From: an uncultured Bacteroidia bacterium
GTDB taxonomy: Bacteria > Bacteroidota > Bacteroidia > Bacteroidales > F082
Assembly (NCBI GenBank): GCA_902787095.1
Contig: CADAFC010000004.1
Coordinates: 1-54,919 of the forward strand
DNA: 54,919 nucleotides
Direction of reading: 5' to 3'
The notes under the pieces were generated by a model. That model was given only the letters and a program-made list of their open reading frames with translations. It was not told where the DNA came from and did no database searches. Made by a program: the position numbers and the translations under genes. Position 1 is the first letter of the stretch; each line of letters opens with the position of its first letter. This document shows positions 47,152 through 54,919 of the stretch, in pieces.

Positions 47152-47159
47152 TATTTTTG
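47152..47159 (+). promoter_or_regulatory. -7 box TATTTTTG upstream of the hexosaminidase gene
   Basis: TATTTTTGT 253 bases upstream of the gene; the intervening leader holds the palindromic repeats. Distance makes this tentative. Confidence 0.4.
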
Positions 47160-47171
47160 TAACGTCATAAA

Positions 47172-47403
47172 AAGGATTTCTCCACTCCCTTCGGTCGGTC
47201 GAAATGACGAGAGGTTGCTGTCATTTCGACTGAAGCGGAATGAAATGGAGCGGAATGGAGAAATCCTTAATTAACGGAAACAAACAATGATTTCGAGTCA
47301 AGAGGATTTCTCGACTTCGCTCGAAATGACAATTAGTTACGGAAACAAACAATGATTTCGAATCAAGAGGATTTCTCGACTTCGCTCGAAATGACAATTA
47401 GTT
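47172..47403. repeat. Cluster of GTCATTTCGA repeats with a 65-base tandem duplication
   Basis: A complete palindrome (47177-47264: GATTTCTCCACTCC...TCGAAATGACG, then GTCATTTCGACTG...GAGAAATCC) is followed by two tandem 65-base copies at 47274-47338 and 47339-47403, differing at one base (TTCGAGTC vs TTCGAATC), each ending GAGGATTTCTCGACTTCG then CTCGAAATGACAATTAGTT. Confidence 0.9.
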
Positions 47404-47411
47404 ATTATCAC

Positions 47412-49727
47412 ATGAAAAAGCACATTTTTATTATCGGAGCTTTATTCGCATTGGCTTTCACTGCCTGCGATAAACGAATTTCAACTGCTGATTATCAGGT
47501 CGTTCCGTTGCCAAAAGAGATTGATTTAAGCAATGAGAAGCCATTTGTTCTTGATAAAAATACGGTTATAACCTATTCCAATGCCGACGTAATTTTGTCA
47601 AAAGAAGCCGGTTTTCTTGCCGATTATTTTGAAGATATATTAGGGTTTAAACCTGAAATAAGATGTTCTGATGAGGCGGTTAAAAACTCTATTATTTTGG
47701 AGTTAAATCATGATATTTTTGAAGATAATGAAGCTTATCAAATCATTGTTAATGATAATGTTATAAAGATTACTTCAAGTAACACTTCAGGTATTTTCTA
47801 CGGCATACAAACGTTGAGAAAAAGCCTTCCTGTTGGCACTTCAGACACAAAAATCGAATTTCCGGCAGGTATTATCAGCGATTATCCGAGATTTGCATAT
47901 CGTGGGATGCATCTCGACGTGAGCCGTCATTTCTTCCCTATTGATTCGGTGAAGGAGTATCTTGATGTGATGGCGTTGCATAATTTGAACAGGTTTCATT
48001 TTCATCTTACCGACGACCAGGGTTGGCGTGTGGAGATTAAGAAATACCCAAAGCTCACTGAAATCGGGGCTTGGCGTTCAGGGACCATCATCGGGAAGAC
48101 CATGGCGTTCGACACCATCCGTCATGGAGGTTTTTACACCCAGGAGCAGCTGCGAGACCTTGTAAAATATGCCGAAGACCGTCATATCACCATCATTCCG
48201 GAGATTGATTTGCCGGGACACATGCTGGCGGCTCTCGCATCTTATCCTGAGCTGGGCTGCACGGGCGGTCCTTACGAGGTCTGGAAGCAATGGGGAGTGT
48301 CGGAAGATGTGATATGTGCAGGCAATGAGCAGGCTTTGCAGTTCCTTGAGGATGTGCTGCTTGAGGTGATGGACATCTTCCCGAGCGAGTACATCCACAT
48401 CGGAGGCGACGAGGTGCCGCGCGACCGCTGGGTTAAATGCCCGAAATGCCAGGCGAAGATCAAAGAGCTTGGAATTAAAGGCGATGACAAACATTCTGCC
48501 GAGGATTATCTGCAGAGCTATGTGATGTCGCGCATGGAGCAATTCGTTGAAAGTCATGGCCGTCACATCATCGGGTGGGACGAGATGCTTGATGGCGAGC
48601 TGGCTCCTAACGCCACCGTGATGAGCTGGCGAGGCAGCGACGGCGGCTACAAAGCGGCAAAGATGCACCATAACGTCATCATGACGCCCAATGATTACTT
48701 GTATTTCGATTATTATCAGTCACTTGACACCGAGAGTGAGCCCGAGGCTGGTGGCGGATACAATTCAGTGAAGAAGGTGTATTCGCTCGAGCCTGTCCCG
48801 GAAGGTCTGACAAAAGATGAGGAGCAATACATCTTGGGTCCGCAGGCGAACATCTGGACCGAGTATGCCAGCGAGTTTGACGTGGTGTTATTCCGACTGT
48901 TACCTCGGCTCGGTGCCCTCGCCGAGGTCCAGTGGTGCAGCCCTGAACAGAAGAGCTACGACGACTTCGTGAAACGCGAATACCGCATGACAAGGCTTTA
49001 TAGGCTGTATCATTGGAGATATGCGACGCATGTTTTCGATATCGACGTGAAAATAACGCCAAACATTCAAGACGGCGTAATTGACGTCGCGATGACCAAG
49101 CAAGTTGACGGGACGATAATGTATTCTGTTGACAATCAAGGTTTTAAAGAATATTCAAAGCCATTGAAGATTGACAAAAACTGTCATTTGGAGGGTTATG
49201 TGCAGTATCCTGACGGCGGCAAGGGCAAGATGTTCAAGACCGACTTCGATTTCAGCAAGGCCTCGATGAAGCCTGTTGTTTTGAAGGAGCAGCCGCATCG
49301 CAACTATGCTTACGACGGTGCCCAGATGCTGATTGACGGCTTGCGTGGAGGCTCCAACTACCGAAGTGGCCGCTGGCTCGGCTGGTACGGCAAGAACCTC
49401 GATGCTACCTTTGATTTACAGGAGTTTACAGAAGTCAGTTCGGTGAGATTCACTCTTCTCGTCAACATGAAGGACTGGATTTTCAATGCCAAGTCAGTGA
49501 AAGTTTTGGTTTCAGATGATGGTGAGGACCTCACCGATATAGCCTCGCAGGATTTCGATTTGTTGCCGGCCGATTACGGGAGCAGCTTCTACCCTGTTGA
49601 TATTTCGTTTGGGCCAGTAAACGCTCGTTATGTGGAGGTTATAGTTGAGCCTTTTGACTGTCCTGAGGGGCATTCGGGCTATGGGTATCCCGCGTGGATT
49701 TTCGTGGATGAGGTTGGGGTGTATTGA
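47412..49727 (+). CDS. GH20 beta-N-acetylhexosaminidase lipoprotein
   Basis: 771 residues. Lipoprotein signal ends AFTAC (Cys19). A GH20b domain (about 30-145), then the catalytic barrel with YRGMHLDVSRHFFP, HFHLTDDQGWRVEIKKYP, EIDLPGHMLAAL and the catalytic D-E pair IHIGGDEVPRDRW near residues 332-333. The C-terminal 140 residues form an F5/8 type C-like carbohydrate-binding domain (NLDATFDLQEFTEVSSVRFTLL). Releases terminal GlcNAc/GalNAc outside the cytoplasm. ATG 47412 is chosen; the 20 codons upstream translate the repeat (EDFSTSLEMT). Confidence 0.93.
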   Translation: MKKHIFIIGALFALAFTACDKRISTADYQVVPLPKEIDLSNEKPFVLDKNTVITYSNADVILSKEAGFLADYFEDILGFKPEIRCSDEAVKNSIILELNHDIFEDNEAYQIIVNDNVIKITSSNTSGIFYGIQTLRKSLPVGTSDTKIEFPAGIISDYPRFAYRGMHLDVSRHFFPIDSVKEYLDVMALHNLNRFHFHLTDDQGWRVEIKKYPKLTEIGAWRSGTIIGKTMAFDTIRHGGFYTQEQLRDLVKYAEDRHITIIPEIDLPGHMLAALASYPELGCTGGPYEVWKQWGVSEDVICAGNEQALQFLEDVLLEVMDIFPSEYIHIGGDEVPRDRWVKCPKCQAKIKELGIKGDDKHSAEDYLQSYVMSRMEQFVESHGRHIIGWDEMLDGELAPNATVMSWRGSDGGYKAAKMHHNVIMTPNDYLYFDYYQSLDTESEPEAGGGYNSVKKVYSLEPVPEGLTKDEEQYILGPQANIWTEYASEFDVVLFRLLPRLGALAEVQWCSPEQKSYDDFVKREYRMTRLYRLYHWRYATHVFDIDVKITPNIQDGVIDVAMTKQVDGTIMYSVDNQGFKEYSKPLKIDKNCHLEGYVQYPDGGKGKMFKTDFDFSKASMKPVVLKEQPHRNYAYDGAQMLIDGLRGGSNYRSGRWLGWYGKNLDATFDLQEFTEVSSVRFTLLVNMKDWIFNAKSVKVLVSDDGEDLTDIASQDFDLLPADYGSSFYPVDISFGPVNARYVEVIVEPFDCPEGHSGYGYPAWIFVDEVGVY

Positions 49728-49751
49728 GAGGGTCACAACCAGTAACCTTTG

Positions 49752-50633
49752 TTAGTATTTTATCTTGAAATAATCAAGCAGGGTCTTGTATTGGTCTTGC
49801 GCCGTCAAGCACGTGTCTCGCAAGTATCCATTGACATGTCCCCAGTTCTGTATGCCACGGTAATAATACAGGCGCAACTCTTCGGTGATAATGAACGGCA
49901 CAGTTCCTGCTTGCAGACATTGCCAGAACATCAGCAGGCGACCGATGCGGCCGTTGCCGTCTTGGAATGGATGGATGCGCTCGAATTGTACATGGAAGTC
50001 CAGAATATCGTCAAATTCGACCTGCTTCAACGTGTTATATTGAACGATTAAGGCTTTCATCTTCTTGTGTACTTCCTCCGGCTTTGCTGTCTCTTCTCCA
50101 CCCACTTCATTGGCTAGCCGCTTGTATTCGCCAATGGCAAACCAATCCTTCTGGCTGGCGGAGGTGTTTGTCTTCAACAATCCATGCAGTTGCTTGATAT
50201 GAGTCTCTGTAATCTTCTCTGTAGCATGGTTGATAATATAGTCGATGCAACGGAAATGATTGACCGTCTCCATAATATCGTCGATGCGAGTGTTTTCGGT
50301 GGTGATGCCGAGAGTATTGGTTTCGAAGATATAACGGGTCTGCTCTTTTGTCAGACGGCTTCCTTCGATATGGTTAGAGTTGTAGGTAAGATCAATCTGT
50401 GTCCGATGATAGATACCACCTTTAAGCCGGACCTCCTTTTCTTCCATCAGCCTTGTCAGTAGCGGGGAGTATCTCGTCTTGTGTTTGACAGGCAATGGAG
50501 CGTCAACAGGGATATTCCACGTCTTTCCCGTCAGGAAAGCCCCCTCTATTTTTCCTGATGCACAGTAATTTCGAGCGGTACGCTCACTGATACAGTATTT
50601 TTCGGCATACTGAATAACAGACAGATATTCCAT
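49752..50633 (-). CDS. Fic-domain protein with N-terminal helix-turn-helix
   Basis: 293 residues. Residues 1-45 look like a DNA-binding domain (YAEKYCISERTARNYCASGKIEGA). The Fic core has H221PFQDGNGRIGRLL, which transfers AMP to protein targets, and the autoinhibitory motif S86NHIE90G (class II form) that must be displaced for activity. No separate antitoxin gene is adjacent, as expected when inhibition is intramolecular. The palindrome at 50680-50695 suggests self-repression. Confidence 0.93.
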   Translation of the reverse strand: MEYLSVIQYAEKYCISERTARNYCASGKIEGAFLTGKTWNIPVDAPLPVKHKTRYSPLLTRLMEEKEVRLKGGIYHRTQIDLTYNSNHIEGSRLTKEQTRYIFETNTLGITTENTRIDDIMETVNHFRCIDYIINHATEKITETHIKQLHGLLKTNTSASQKDWFAIGEYKRLANEVGGEETAKPEEVHKKMKALIVQYNTLKQVEFDDILDFHVQFERIHPFQDGNGRIGRLLMFWQCLQAGTVPFIITEELRLYYYRGIQNWGHVNGYLRDTCLTAQDQYKTLLDYFKIKY

Positions 50634-50634
50634 T

Positions 50635-50695
50635 TATCGGCAAATTTTCAATTAAAACACACTGCAAAGATACAACTTTTTGCCGATACCGGCAA
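50635..50695. promoter_or_regulatory. Fic promoter with palindromic operator
   Basis: Minus-strand -7 box TATCTTTG at 50665-50672, flanked by TTTGCCGATA in opposite directions at 50635-50644 (minus) and 50679-50688 (plus); the latter is half of the perfect palindrome TTGCCG-ATAC-CGGCAA (50680-50695). Confidence 0.6.
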
Positions 50696-50699
50696 GTTT

Positions 50700-51066
50700 T
50701 ATTCAAAAAAACACATAAAATGTGCGGTTAAGGTAGCGGATGCAAATTTTTGTCAATAATTTTAATTTAGTGTCAAAAAATTGCGTATCCTTGCGGTCGA
50801 AATATTTGCGTAAATACGCAAAAAATCGAATAAGAGCCCACTTATAGGAACGATAAAGGTATCCTTATTCTAAACATATTCGACTTTTTGCTCAATCCAG
50901 ACTCTATTGAGCTATGACAATAATACCTACCAGAACCCTTGTCTGCTAGATTGCCTTCACACCATGGTGAAGTCTCGGTAGCGTTTCGAAAAGATACTAA
51001 CGCATTAACACATTCAAGCTTATTGTTTCTTCGGTGATCCTTCGGCATGTCAGCTTGGGACCCTTT
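50700..51066. other. Non-coding stretch between the Fic and AAA ATPase genes
   Basis: No convincing gene. It contains an 18-base palindrome TTTGCGTAAATACGCAAA (50806-50823) and, at 50842-51069 minus, a 75-codon frame starting with GTG that overlaps the AAA stop but shows no recognisable motif and an odd composition. Confidence 0.3.
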
Positions 51067-51068
51067 CA

Positions 51069-52313
51069 CTATAACATGGATATAGGTACAACATCTATCC
51101 TATAGCCATTCTTTTCTATTGTACGTTGCTCAGCATTAGTAACTATCAAAAGGTTGTCACAATTCAGTTCTCCTGCACATTCAATCAAAGCATCCACTTC
51201 TCGTTTTTCAGTTTTTGGACTTCCTAAATCATAGCATACTTGCACCAAACGTGTAATATGCGGCCCATTACGTAAAACAAAATCCACTTCCTTGTCATTT
51301 CGTGAACGATAATAGAACATTGTTTTGTCTGTGTTGTATCCTCTGCGTATTAACTCAACGAACACTTGATTTTCCAGCAACCGCCCAAGATTGTCACTCA
51401 AAGCAAATGCCTTTGCTTCAACAAATCCGTTGTCCACTACATACACTTTCCGGGGAGCTTTTTTCATTAACTTTAATTTGTTGTTGTAACGAGGCAAATA
51501 GTAAAAGAGGTATGGCTCATGGAGATAATCCAGATATTTCTTGGTTGTATTCACACTTGAGAACCCCAACTCTTCTGTAAGTTCATTAGCACTAAGAGGA
51601 TTGCAGAAGTTTGAGACAAGATACAACGCAAGGTCGTTCAAGTCTGTAATGTTACGTACATTATGACGCTTGGCCACATCTTTCCAGATGATAGAGTCAA
51701 ATAATGTATCAAGATAGCTGCGAGTCAACTGGCGGGAAGCCACGACCTCGGGATAACCGCCGTTACGCAAATAATCATCTATTAAAACCGATGCGTCGGT
51801 CTTATTCTCCTCCCTTAGACCATGTAGTTCAAGTTTGTTCCAATCAAAAAACTCCTCAAGGCTGAATGGCAACATTTCCACTTGAAGATATTTCCCAGTC
51901 AGAACTGTAGCCATCTCGCTTGAAAGCATTTTTGCGTTGCTGCCGGTGATGACCATGTTTTTGCCCATTCTGTAGAGTTCGCTTACCCATAAATCCCAAT
52001 CTGGTAGATTCTGTACCTCATCGAGCAGCAGGTATTCATAACCGGGATAGACATCATCAAGTGTGCGCATAACAAGATTGGCATCCCATTTATCAAGCAA
52101 CTGTTGACTGTCGAAATTGAGATAGGCGAAGTTTTTATTTCGTAGCATCAATAGAGCCTGTGTGGATTTGCCCACTCGTCGGGGGCCGGTAATCAACTTG
52201 ATGAGATGGTTCCGTAACAGAATCTCCGTATCTTGTGAGTTTCGACGTGTCAGATATGGACGAGCTGTCAACTCGTCCCGCTCCTTCTTTTGATTTAGAA
52301 TAACCGTTCTCAT
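51069..52313 (-). CDS. AAA_14/DUF4143 ATPase
   Basis: 414 residues. Walker A GPRRVGKST at 43-51, Walker B YLLLDEVQNLPDWD near 93-106, sensor-like ITGSNAKMLS, and a C-terminal DUF4143 region with a PD-(D/E)XK-like core (SRNDKEVDFVLRNG, then LVQVCYDL). This widespread family is of unknown role; members are often in accessory or defence regions. Its promoter carries a 25-base palindrome upstream. Confidence 0.9.
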   Translation of the reverse strand: MRTVILNQKKERDELTARPYLTRRNSQDTEILLRNHLIKLITGPRRVGKSTQALLMLRNKNFAYLNFDSQQLLDKWDANLVMRTLDDVYPGYEYLLLDEVQNLPDWDLWVSELYRMGKNMVITGSNAKMLSSEMATVLTGKYLQVEMLPFSLEEFFDWNKLELHGLREENKTDASVLIDDYLRNGGYPEVVASRQLTRSYLDTLFDSIIWKDVAKRHNVRNITDLNDLALYLVSNFCNPLSANELTEELGFSSVNTTKKYLDYLHEPYLFYYLPRYNNKLKLMKKAPRKVYVVDNGFVEAKAFALSDNLGRLLENQVFVELIRRGYNTDKTMFYYRSRNDKEVDFVLRNGPHITRLVQVCYDLGSPKTEKREVDALIECAGELNCDNLLIVTNAEQRTIEKNGYRIDVVPISML

Positions 52314-52333
52314 TTTTTATATATTTTCGAGTG

Positions 52334-52395
52334 CAAAAATACAACTTTTTTTCAATCTGCAAAATTTATTGCATAAAATATTATATATTTTATGC
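52334..52395 (-). promoter_or_regulatory. AAA ATPase promoter and upstream palindrome
   Basis: Minus-strand -7 box TATTTTTG at 52334-52341. Upstream at 52371-52395 is GCATAAAATA-N5-TATTTTATGC, a perfect 10-base inverted repeat; a third half TTGCATAAAATGC follows at 52411-52423. Confidence 0.5.
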
Positions 52396-52417
52396 AGTAG
52401 AACGTATTTTTTGCATA

Positions 52418-53342
52418 AAATGCAGTGAGTCACGTAAGCACGGCAATGATGCTGATGATGCAGGTTTCGCATCGATTATCGATAGATATTGATATCACCG
52501 TCGCCCCATAAAATAGCGATCTGCAAGGCGTCCTGCAAAACATAGCCAAAAACAAAGGCTTTCTCAGATATGAAGAGCAACAGCGAACTCCGATATCAAA
52601 CATTCCCAAAAAGCATTTTAAGTTTTTCTATAGCTCCACAGTAGAAAACAAAGAATCCCATATTCTTTTGGATGTGTTGTTTGAGCCAACACCATACGGC
52701 AATCTTGTGGCAATTCCCATTGTAAACCGTTTTCTTCAGATGGAAGAAGCTGATTGCCAAGTATATGTGCCAGATATCAACAACTTGCTTGCCGACAAGC
52801 TCACAGCCTTTGCCCCAAGAACCATAGGTGTTCCCTACAGTAGGAGCGGCACCGAATGTGGCATGGAGATTATCAAGCAGTTGTATGACATTGGACACCT
52901 GTTCGACCGTGCGGATGACGTCACTTCCATAGCAAACACCTATTGTAGAATTGCCAGACAGGAATTGACCTATCGTGCTGGTAATTTCACTTTGGACGAT
53001 GTTTTCCACGACACCATTGATAATGCGCTATCTATTTGTTTCCGTCGCGATTACAATGGCACCAAGTTCAGCATACTTCAGAAAGGCATAAAGGATTTAA
53101 CCAGCCACATCTTTTCAGAATCATTTCATATTGAAAAAGCCATTCTATCAGCAGCAAAAATAGCCTATCTTGCTTCACTGATACAAAACCAATTTCAGTC
53201 GTTTGAAAAGTTCAATTCCAAGCATTTAACAGTAATCAAAGATTGGGTGTTTTTACAATATGAATATACAAAACTTAACAAGCTGAAGAAAACCAACCAC
53301 GAAGCATTCTTTTATTTATACAAGGCGTTAAACAATTTGTAG
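52418..53342 (+). pseudogene. Broken AbiEii-type nucleotidyltransferase
   Basis: One reading frame from about 52418 to 53342 carries an AbiEii/DUF1814-like protein: VSHRLSIDIDITVAP, then a TAA stop at 52509-52511, then NSDLQGVLQNIAKNKGFLRY and on through LADKLTAFAPRTIGVPYSR and KQLYDIGHLFD. The RLSIDIDI motif is the nucleotidyltransferase metal site of the AbiEii family. The N-terminal GGT segment before it is missing. The stop would be a single change from CAA. The 225-codon frame after the stop lacks the catalytic Asp residues, so any product should be inactive. AbiEii toxins normally pair with an AbiEi antitoxin, which is absent. Confidence 0.75.
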
Positions 53343-53659
53343 CATCGCAAAACATTCGACGAAGAGTGTCTAAATCTGACGAAATCGGTCCTTATATCGA
53401 TGGCAACAAAAAGGAATGGTGTAAAGAGTTTGCCGGTATTAACTTTGTCTGCCTCGCTGATTTGACAATCGAGTGCAAGCTCGAATTCTGACATGCCGCA
53501 CACATCGTCCAATGTTAGAGACAGATTATGCCCATCGTTAAGTCTGTCCGCTTCAACGGCAATGCCTGTCCCCTCCCCTAATAAACAAGCCGCCTATGGA
53601 TTAGACAACAAAGTTTGATTTTTGCAGTCTGTTTAGCGACTGCCCTAAAAAAGGGAAGT
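53343..53659. other. Non-coding stretch with a short gene fragment
   Basis: Nothing gene-sized. A plus-strand frame around 53336-53491 reads SKSDEIGPYIDGNKKEWCKE and ends IECKLEF-stop; its composition is protein-like but I do not recognise it and there is no start. Probably the tail of a deleted gene. Confidence 0.3.
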
Positions 53660-54505
53660 TTACATTTTCAGGGAAGGGGACACAGAATCTACATTGTTTC
53701 CACGGTTTCTATTAGACAACATTTCAAAGAGTTCTTCATTGCCTTTCTCTGGAATGTTTCTGAGTAATTTATTTACATTGATTGTTCCGTCGGCACTTAT
53801 GAAGCTTTTAATTCCTTTGGCACTTACAACCTTACTACATGCCGAACAAAACGCTTTCTTTGCATGCCCTCGAATATCCTTGGGTATTTGATTCAACACA
53901 GGCTTGTAATAACTAAATATTGTGTTCACTATCAAATTTTCATCCAGTGCATCAATGGCTGCAAGGGCAAAAACAAGCATACCCTGCCTATTGGCTGGGG
54001 AATTCCAAAGATTATCGTCTTTTAAAGCGTCACGTATTATAGCTTCATTTATTCTTCTTTCTGCCACAGCAATCTTTATACACTTTCGCAATAAAGTTTG
54101 GCGAGAGACCGGATTCCCATTACCGGTTATTAAATCGGAAATAGTCAATTTATCAACAGATTCCAATAAATTCTCCTCTGTTAACCAAGTGGGCAACTCA
54201 AAACCCAATGCAAACCCATAAGAGCCCCTTTTCAATCTTTCCTTAGCATTTTCACGTAATTCATCAACCTGGATTTCTGGATGTTCTTGGATGTACTTAG
54301 CTTTATCATATGCTTTTCCTTGAGCAAATCTTGGTTTAGGTTTTTTAGATTCTTCTTGCTTAGCCTTATACTCAGCAAACTTTTCCGGATTACTACGACA
54401 TAAGTTCTCAAGCGCATTTATCGCTTCAGTTCGTACATAACGTAAGTCGGATGTTTGATCCCTTACGGCGATTAGATAGTCACTGTAACTTTTAATAACT
54501 CGCAT
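53660..54505 (-). CDS. Unknown 281-residue protein after the type III restriction gene
   Basis: I do not recognise the family. A helical protein with a Lys/Glu-rich region at about 45-100 (KAKQEESKKPKPRFAQGKAYDKAKY) and a more globular C-terminal half with LALAAIDALDEN-type helices and Cys in FCSACSKV. It begins 11 bases after the end of the type III Res remnant, in the same direction, so it was probably part of the restriction operon. Function not assigned. Confidence 0.6.
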   Translation of the reverse strand: MRVIKSYSDYLIAVRDQTSDLRYVRTEAINALENLCRSNPEKFAEYKAKQEESKKPKPRFAQGKAYDKAKYIQEHPEIQVDELRENAKERLKRGSYGFALGFELPTWLTEENLLESVDKLTISDLITGNGNPVSRQTLLRKCIKIAVAERRINEAIIRDALKDDNLWNSPANRQGMLVFALAAIDALDENLIVNTIFSYYKPVLNQIPKDIRGHAKKAFCSACSKVVSAKGIKSFISADGTINVNKLLRNIPEKGNEELFEMLSNRNRGNNVDSVSPSLKM

Positions 54506-54515
54506 AATCTTTACT

Positions 54516-54919
54516 TTAATCCATTGATTTCATTATATCCAATAGACTACTATACGTGTCTACGCAACCATACTTCACATTGCTGGTTGATACATTGTTG
54601 AACAACTTTTTAGCGCAATCTATCTTTGTCGTTGAAGGCGATGGCCCAATCGGGGGCGTAGTTGCCTACGGGCGTCGGGATTTGGAAAGACCTCGGCAGT
54701 TTGGCATAGACGCACACTTCTTCCGCTTTATCCAAATCTTCGGCAAAAACTCGCTCGCCTTGGCTGTCGGGAAACACGTAGTCAAGAATGTGTTTTTGTG
54801 CAGGATATGCCTTGTCAACAGTTTGGCGGCTCTTCTCCTTGGTGAAGATGTCGGAATCGTATTGGTTTTCCGTGCGGTTATAGCTAATGTGCTCCACAAT
54901 CATCGTGGCTTTCTGCTCG
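54516..54919 (-). pseudogene. Type III restriction subunit, C-terminal part with internal deletion
   Basis: The frame entering from the window edge carries the C-terminal end of a type III Res subunit: HISYNRTENQYDSDIF, VFAEDLDKAEEVCVYAKLPR and NYAPDWAIAFND. It then stops (KDRLR, TAA at 54610). In another frame the expected C-terminal tail resumes at once: KIDCAKKLFNNVSTSNVKYG and on to the stop at 54516-54518. The roughly 40 residues normally between, including the catalytic E-x-K (ETKG), are missing. This looks like a frameshifting deletion across the short shared sequence AAAGAT, leaving the nuclease dead. Confidence 0.75.

Noticed and set aside
47274..47403. 65-base tandem copies considered as a CRISPR or as att sites
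   Set aside because: Only two head-to-tail copies built from the dispersed palindromic family; no integrase or spacers.
50842..51069. 75-codon minus-strand frame overlapping the AAA ATPase stop
   Set aside because: GTG start, no motif, no relatives I recognise, composition unlike neighbours; kept only as a note on the non-coding stretch.

Overview
The window looks like chromosomal DNA from an uncultured Bacteroidota bacterium, most likely of the order Bacteroidales. The evidence is the promoter style (TAnnTTTG -7 boxes ending in TTTGCA in front of most genes and tRNAs, few Shine-Dalgarno sequences) and the gene families: a CarboxypepD_reg TonB-dependent receptor paired with a DUF4249 lipoprotein, DUF5686, Lipocalin_3, biosynthetic SpeA, a BadF-type GlcNAc kinase and many lipoproteins. 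I cannot name a genus.

Layout. 1-4.5 kb: fmt (cut by the window edge), a membrane-anchored TPR protein, a TrmH-like rRNA/tRNA methyltransferase, an NtrC-type sigma54 response regulator and a coiled-coil lipoprotein. 4.5-4.75 kb: an AT-rich gap with four DnaA-box-like 9-mers, a candidate replication origin. 4.75-9 kb: MATE transporter, a Cas4-like/DUF2779 nuclease, dnaB. 9-13.9 kb (minus): carbamate kinase, a lipocalin-like lipoprotein, an SMR-like membrane protein, trmN6, rimM, a His-rich metal permease, Hsp20. 14.1-19.1 kb (minus): a compact five-gene heterodisulfide-reductase-like operon (HdrC, HdrB, HdrA, small ferredoxin, HdrE-HdrD fusion), which should form a membrane Fe-S/flavin electron-transfer complex of unknown substrate. 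19.2-34.7 kb: glmS, nitroreductase, DUF5686, GlcNAc kinase, speA, alkaline phosphatase, RRM protein, a Sua5/YciO protein between tRNA genes, PatB-type aminotransferase, TonB receptor and DUF4249.

35.1-42.8 kb: a 7.7-kb integrative element in the 3' end of tRNA-Arg(ACG), bounded by 17-bp direct repeats. It carries a tyrosine integrase and one tightly packed operon encoding an AlpA-type regulator, a large phage-tail-like protein, a VRR-NUC nuclease, two unknown proteins and a terminase-small-subunit-like protein, but no large terminase, capsid or portal. This is the layout of a phage satellite (PICI-like), and is my main candidate for an undescribed system.

42.9-49.7 kb: sbcCD and a GH20 beta-hexosaminidase lipoprotein. 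49.7-54.9 kb: an accessory, partly decayed defence/toxin region: a Fic protein with a palindromic operator, an AAA_14/DUF4143 ATPase with its own palindrome, a broken AbiEii-type nucleotidyltransferase, an unknown gene and a type III restriction subunit with an apparent internal deletion.

Two repeat families run through the window. One is an imperfect palindrome built on GTCATTTCGA...GAAATC, found between genes and also in frame inside two genes (HdrED and GlcNAc kinase). The other is an AT-rich AAACTTT/AAAGTTTAT array at gene ends, which becomes a 33-bp minisatellite at 14 kb.
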